From contig CAWJXA010000001.1 in assembly GCA_963846715.1 (NCBI GenBank), forward strand, positions 434,001-498,000: DNA of 64,000 nt, in the 5' to 3' direction. The stretch's first letter is position 1; each line of letters starts with the position of its first letter. Shown one piece after another: positions 62,208 to 64,000 of the stretch. Position numbers and translations under genes: made by a program. The notes under the pieces are model-generated. The model was not told the DNA's origin. It did no database searches and was given only the letters and a program-made list of their open reading frames with translations. Source of the DNA: Bog-257 sp963846715 (GTDB lineage Bacteria; Acidobacteriota; Terriglobia; Terriglobales; Acidobacteriaceae).

Positions 62208-63035
62208 TCAGCTAGCTTTTTTATGACGCTCTTTCTCCTTGGTCACCGCTGCGATGCCTGTGGGCTGAGGATGCGCACTCGGACTTTGTGCTGCGGACCG
62301 AGCAAGCCAGGTTTCGAAACGGGTCTCTCCGAGTTGTGCGTTATTGCCCGGAACCAGTGTTTTCTCGCTGAGTATCGCTCCCGCGTAACGCGCGGTTGGG
62401 TCAGCGATGACTTCGCGGGGATCTTTGAGCAAGGCCAAGTACCGCCGGACTAGTTCATCCAGACGAAACTGTTCCGGGCCTCCAATTTCGACGATGCCGT
62501 TTACCGGCGGCCCTACTGCAACCCTGCCTACGGCACTCGCGACATCGTCGGCGGCCATCGGCTGGAAAAGTACATGTGGTAAATGCACCTTGTCGCCGAC
62601 CATGGAAATGTCGGCAAGGCCCTTGAGGAACTCGAAGAACTGCGTCGCGTGCACGATGGAGTAGGGAATCGAAGATTCTCTGATCAGTTTCTCCTGAGCA
62701 ATCTTAGCCCGGAAGTAACCACTTTCAGAGAGCATGTCGGTTCCCACAACCGATAACGCAACATGATGTCCTACGCGTGCCGCCGCTTCATAGGTAAGGA
62801 GGTTACGACTTGATGTTTCGAAGAACTTCAGCACTGCTGCGTCCTCCCATGAGGGAGAGTTTGATACGTCAACCGCTACCGAAGCACCTTTCAGCACTCC
62901 GGCCAGCCCCTCTCCCGTGAGAGTGTTCACCCCGGTGTTGGGTGCTGCCGCTACGGCTTCATGCCCTTGTCCACGAAGCTTATTGACGAGCTTTGATCCA
63001 ATAAGTCCGGTACCGCCGATCACTACGATTTTCAT
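62208..63035 (-). CDS. NmrA-like NAD(P)-binding SDR family protein
   Basis: A 275-residue atypical short-chain dehydrogenase. The nucleotide motif KIVVIGGTGLIGSKLVNKLR is at the N-terminus. SVVGTDMLSESGYFRAKIAQ and EKLIRESSIPYSIVHATQFF are typical of the NmrA/SDR_a5 group, which binds NAD(P) and often acts as a redox sensor or quinone oxidoreductase. AAGGAG is well placed before ATG 63035; the longer frame to 63065 is rejected. The C-terminal Lys-rich end is unremarkable. Confidence 0.88.
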   Translation of the reverse strand: MKIVVIGGTGLIGSKLVNKLRGQGHEAVAAAPNTGVNTLTGEGLAGVLKGASVAVDVSNSPSWEDAAVLKFFETSSRNLLTYEAAARVGHHVALSVVGTDMLSESGYFRAKIAQEKLIRESSIPYSIVHATQFFEFLKGLADISMVGDKVHLPHVLFQPMAADDVASAVGRVAVGPPVNGIVEIGGPEQFRLDELVRRYLALLKDPREVIADPTARYAGAILSEKTLVPGNNAQLGETRFETWLARSAAQSPSAHPQPTGIAAVTKEKERHKKAS

Positions 63036-63496
63036 AATTGTCTCCTTCATACTTGACCATGACAATCCAGAGCTCTCGGTCCCTTGTACTCGCTAACAGA
63101 GAACCGCCTGCCGCTTTCCGACATGATCTGTAGATTCGAGAAGGTGGTTAGTCGTTTACGGATGGAGCAACTCAACATGGCGATGCGTGAAAGGTACGTA
63201 GCGGTTGCCCGCAAATCTGCGTTCGCTTCCCATAAGTCAATTATTTGGAGGAACGCTGCAATTTCTTGTCAGCAATTTGTTGATATAGACCTACTGTTAT
63301 AGATTTGCCAGCTTGCGGAATCATTCGTTAGGTACCCGTCTACAGGTTGCATTACCTTGCACGTCGAGGGGCACCCGAATTCACGGGATTCGAATGTGGG
63401 AAACCATGGGTCAGTCGGAGGTGACCTCGCTGAGGCCGGCCGTTACGACAATTTATTCCCACTCCTTCTAACATCAGGAATGAGCGGGGCAGCCGT
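63036..63496. other. Intergenic region without recognised gene
   Basis: These 461 bases lie between two genes on the same strand. GGCACCCGAATTCACGGG, ATTCGAATGTGGG near 63370-63400 is a degenerate member of the GGTGCCCC hairpin family. No gene is supported. Confidence 0.4.
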
Positions 63497-64000
63497 CTAG
63501 ATCCGTTTGATGGTCGCGAGCCACGCCGGTGCGCCGCCCACCCCGTGGAATCTCGTCTGAATCCGGTCCGGCTCGATGGCGGCGACATTCCATCCATGGC
63601 TGGGGTTGAAGGCCGCTCTCAGTTCTTCCTGACGGATGGGGTGCGGGCCAGTCTCGGGACCCTCGTCACTGAAGCACAATACGTAGAGGGTTCCAGCGCG
63701 CCTGGTCACCGACGCCAGACTCGCCACGTATCGCGATCGTTCGTCGGCGTCGTCGAAGGTGTGAAACAGTCCGCAGTCCAGCACCGTATCAAACATGCGC
63801 CCCAAACGCTCCAACTGGAACGCGTCAGCCGCAGCAAACTCAACCTCGATCCCACGGTCGGCGGCCTTCTGTCGGGCGATCGCCAGTGCCGTCTCAGCCA
63901 CGTCAATGCCCAGAACCGGCAAACCCAGCGAGGCGACGTGAAGGGTGTTCTCGCCGGTGCCGCAGCCCGCATCGAGCACCGCGCCGGCGAATCCACCTTC
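63497..64000 (-). CDS. SAM-dependent methyltransferase, partial (5' end outside window)
   Basis: Class I methyltransferase. The frame is open to base 64000, so the start is not in the window. The SAM motifs are AGAVLDAGCGTGENTLHVAS, GIDVAETALAIARQKA and the motif II/III region TVLDCGLFHTFDDADERSRY. It is similar to small Methyltransf_25-type or thiopurine-type enzymes; the substrate is unknown. The stop is at 63497. Confidence 0.85.
   Translation of the reverse strand, partial: EGGFAGAVLDAGCGTGENTLHVASLGLPVLGIDVAETALAIARQKAADRGIEVEFAAADAFQLERLGRMFDTVLDCGLFHTFDDADERSRYVASLASVTRRAGTLYVLCFSDEGPETGPHPIRQEELRAAFNPSHGWNVAAIEPDRIQTRFHGVGGAPAWLATIKRI

Noticed and set aside
63084..63302. Short plus-strand frame of 72 residues
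   Set aside because: No ribosome site, no domain, AT-rich region between two minus-strand genes.

Overview
The window looks like a chromosomal segment of an Acidobacteriota bacterium of the Terriglobia (Koribacter / Sulfotelmatobacter-like) type. This is inferred from gene content, not from a marker gene. The supporting signs are FecR/DUF6600 surface proteins with Gly/Tyr-rich tails, GloVer-repeat secreted proteins, CadC-like winged-helix regulators fused to enzymes, an S10 carboxypeptidase, hopanoid HpnH, many signal-peptide proteins, moderately high GC, and intergenic regions full of hairpin repeats. No rRNA or CRISPR array was seen. There is one tRNA gene, tRNA-Ser(CGA), at 31410-31499.

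Layout. 0-13 kb: partial DUF2520 protein, S10 peptidase, cytidylate-kinase-like/BON fusion, AbrB-type regulator, a decaying higBA remnant beside ribA, a large FecR/DUF6600 protein, a VOC-SpoIIE phosphatase and a Gfo/Idh/MocA oxidoreductase. 13-26.8 kb: winged-helix/hydrolase fusion, a probable mddA-DUF4395 operon, DUF2306 membrane protein, FAD monooxygenase, YceI protein, coiled-coil membrane protein, ThiO, HpnH, a TetR regulator and an exported metallo-beta-lactamase-fold hydrolase. 27-31.1 kb: an accessory locus with a TIR protein, a membrane Cys-repeat protein, an exported actin-fold (Ppx/GppA- or CD39-like) protein and a convergent SLOG plus four-helix membrane protein. It is the best candidate here for an undescribed nucleotide-linked defence or stress system, and it ends just before tRNA-Ser. 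31.9-35.3 kb: a degraded RHS/YD-repeat gene with a possible caspase-like tail.

35-45 kb: repeat-rich proteins, an aldo/keto reductase, a frameshifted GH2 beta-mannosidase, a FecR protein with a shifted tail, DUF202 with two tiny membrane-peptide genes, a receiver-like protein without its phospho-Asp, pyrophosphatase, two DUF3147 genes (one frameshifted) and a DUF892 ferritin-like protein. 45-64 kb: Ig-like and OmpA-type envelope proteins, DUF2252, DUF4105/Lnb, an HtrA protease, RpiA, two tandem GloVer proteins, an NmrA-like SDR and a partial methyltransferase.

Together the genes are housekeeping enzymes (ribA, rpiA, ppa, thiO, hpnH) scattered among envelope, secretion and signalling genes, with small operons at most. 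Intergenic space is dominated by several hairpin repeat families. In one place a 242-bp element with 17-bp inverted termini sits inside another repeat. Frame breaks are concentrated between 27.6 and 44.6 kb, which points to gene decay or to locally poor consensus sequence.
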